Part shown: piece by piece, positions 63,782 through 64,000 of the stretch | How positions within the stretch are numbered: position 1 is the stretch's first letter | Layout of the letters: each line of letters opens with the position of its first letter | NCBI GenBank assembly: GCA_963753055.1 | Contig: CAVWAP010000001.1 | Location: forward strand, 310,001-374,000 | DNA length: 64,000 nt | Origin: JAUWGC01 sp963753055 | Lineage (GTDB): Bacteria; Bacteroidota; Bacteroidia; Bacteroidales; B18-G4 | Direction: 5' to 3' | Notes under the pieces: model-generated | The model's database searches: none | Seen by the model: only the letters and a program-made list of their open reading frames with translations | What the model was told of the DNA's origin: nothing | Translations under genes and position numbers: made by a program

Positions 63782-64000
63782 ATGGAAAAGCGTAAACTTA
63801 AAATGGACCGGCGTAGTTTTATCGGAACTGCTGCAACAGCGGCAGCCGGATTCACAATTCTTCCAAGCTATGTCATCAGTGGCCTCGGACATGCAGTACC
63901 CAGCGACAAGCTTAATATTGCAGCAGTAGGTGTTGGTGGTGTAGGTGCGACCAATGTCAGCAATGTCAGCTCACAGAATATAGTAGCCTTATGCGATGTG
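63782..64000 (+). CDS. Gfo/Idh/MocA oxidoreductase, Tat-exported, partial
   Basis: The first 73 residues are present before the window ends. Twin-arginine signal MDRRSFIGTAATAAAGFTIL and the start of a Rossmann fold (NIAAVGVGGVGATNV, VALCDV). Third such oxidoreductase of the operon; probably a second exported 3-glycoside dehydrogenase. It begins 25 bases after the preceding gene. Confidence 0.88.
   Translation, partial: MEKRKLKMDRRSFIGTAATAAAGFTILPSYVISGLGHAVPSDKLNIAAVGVGGVGATNVSNVSSQNIVALCDV

Overview
The window is a 64 kb piece of a Bacteroidota chromosome, probably from an anaerobic member of the Bacteroidales/Marinilabiliales type. The evidence is: at least six secreted proteins with type IX secretion (T9SS) C-terminal sorting domains; S46 and C10 peptidases; Bacteroidota-style -7 boxes (TANNTTTG) with few Shine-Dalgarno sequences; GEVED, PCMD and DUF1080 domains; an MRP/NifX/DUF5320 iron-sulfur cluster typical of anaerobes; and moderate-to-low GC with AT-rich spacers. 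Many single-frameshift genes and decayed fragments suggest either a genome with a high pseudogene load or a metagenome-derived assembly.

Layout. 0-5 kb: end of an AbgT transporter, a cold-shock protein, a condensation-like acyltransferase with its DUF6320 partner, a CPBP membrane protein lacking the usual Glu pair, and a TPP-enzyme remnant. 5-12 kb: a two-component system (histidine kinase plus NtrC-type regulator) divergent from a MacB/FtsX-type ABC operon that has a well-spaced sigma-54 promoter, then a shortened TetR protein. 12-18 kb: two NTF2-like secreted proteins, an esterase, a giant beta-propeller T9SS protein and an Omp85-like barrel. 18-22 kb: AbiE toxin-antitoxin pair and a PCMD/beta-barrel pair. 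22-27.5 kb: a lipoprotein/SnoaL/SDR/FAD-desaturase operon facing a frameshifted conserved gene. 27.5-34 kb: a gene graveyard (GIY-YIG, outer-membrane barrel, CorA, AAA/DUF4143 and FIST remnants) with two odd tRNA-like genes, an intact tRNA-Pro(GGG) and many dispersed repeats. 34-44 kb: a T9SS protein, a nucleotidyltransferase/metallophosphoesterase pair, an IS3 fragment, a thioesterase, the MinD-ferredoxin/NifX/DUF5320 cluster with a divergent Crp/Fnr regulator, and an RhlE-type helicase. 44-58 kb: a second propeller protein, a GEVED protein, DPP7-like S46 peptidase, GT39 glycosyltransferase, C10 peptidase, DUF1295 protein and cysteate synthase. 58-64 kb: a probable 3-keto-glycoside catabolic operon (DUF1080, DoxX, Gfo/Idh/MocA enzymes, TIM-barrel isomerase), cut by the window end.

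The most unusual features are repeats. Pieces identical to the 5' half of tRNA-Pro(GGG), some interrupted by a palindromic insert, are scattered at least seven times and often follow GTAAATTG-type tandem repeats. Short-period tandem/palindromic repeats of the kind that fill spacers are also present in frame inside the T9SS sorting domains of three proteins, each at the same loop after the first beta strand; one shares a 16-mer exactly with a spacer copy.
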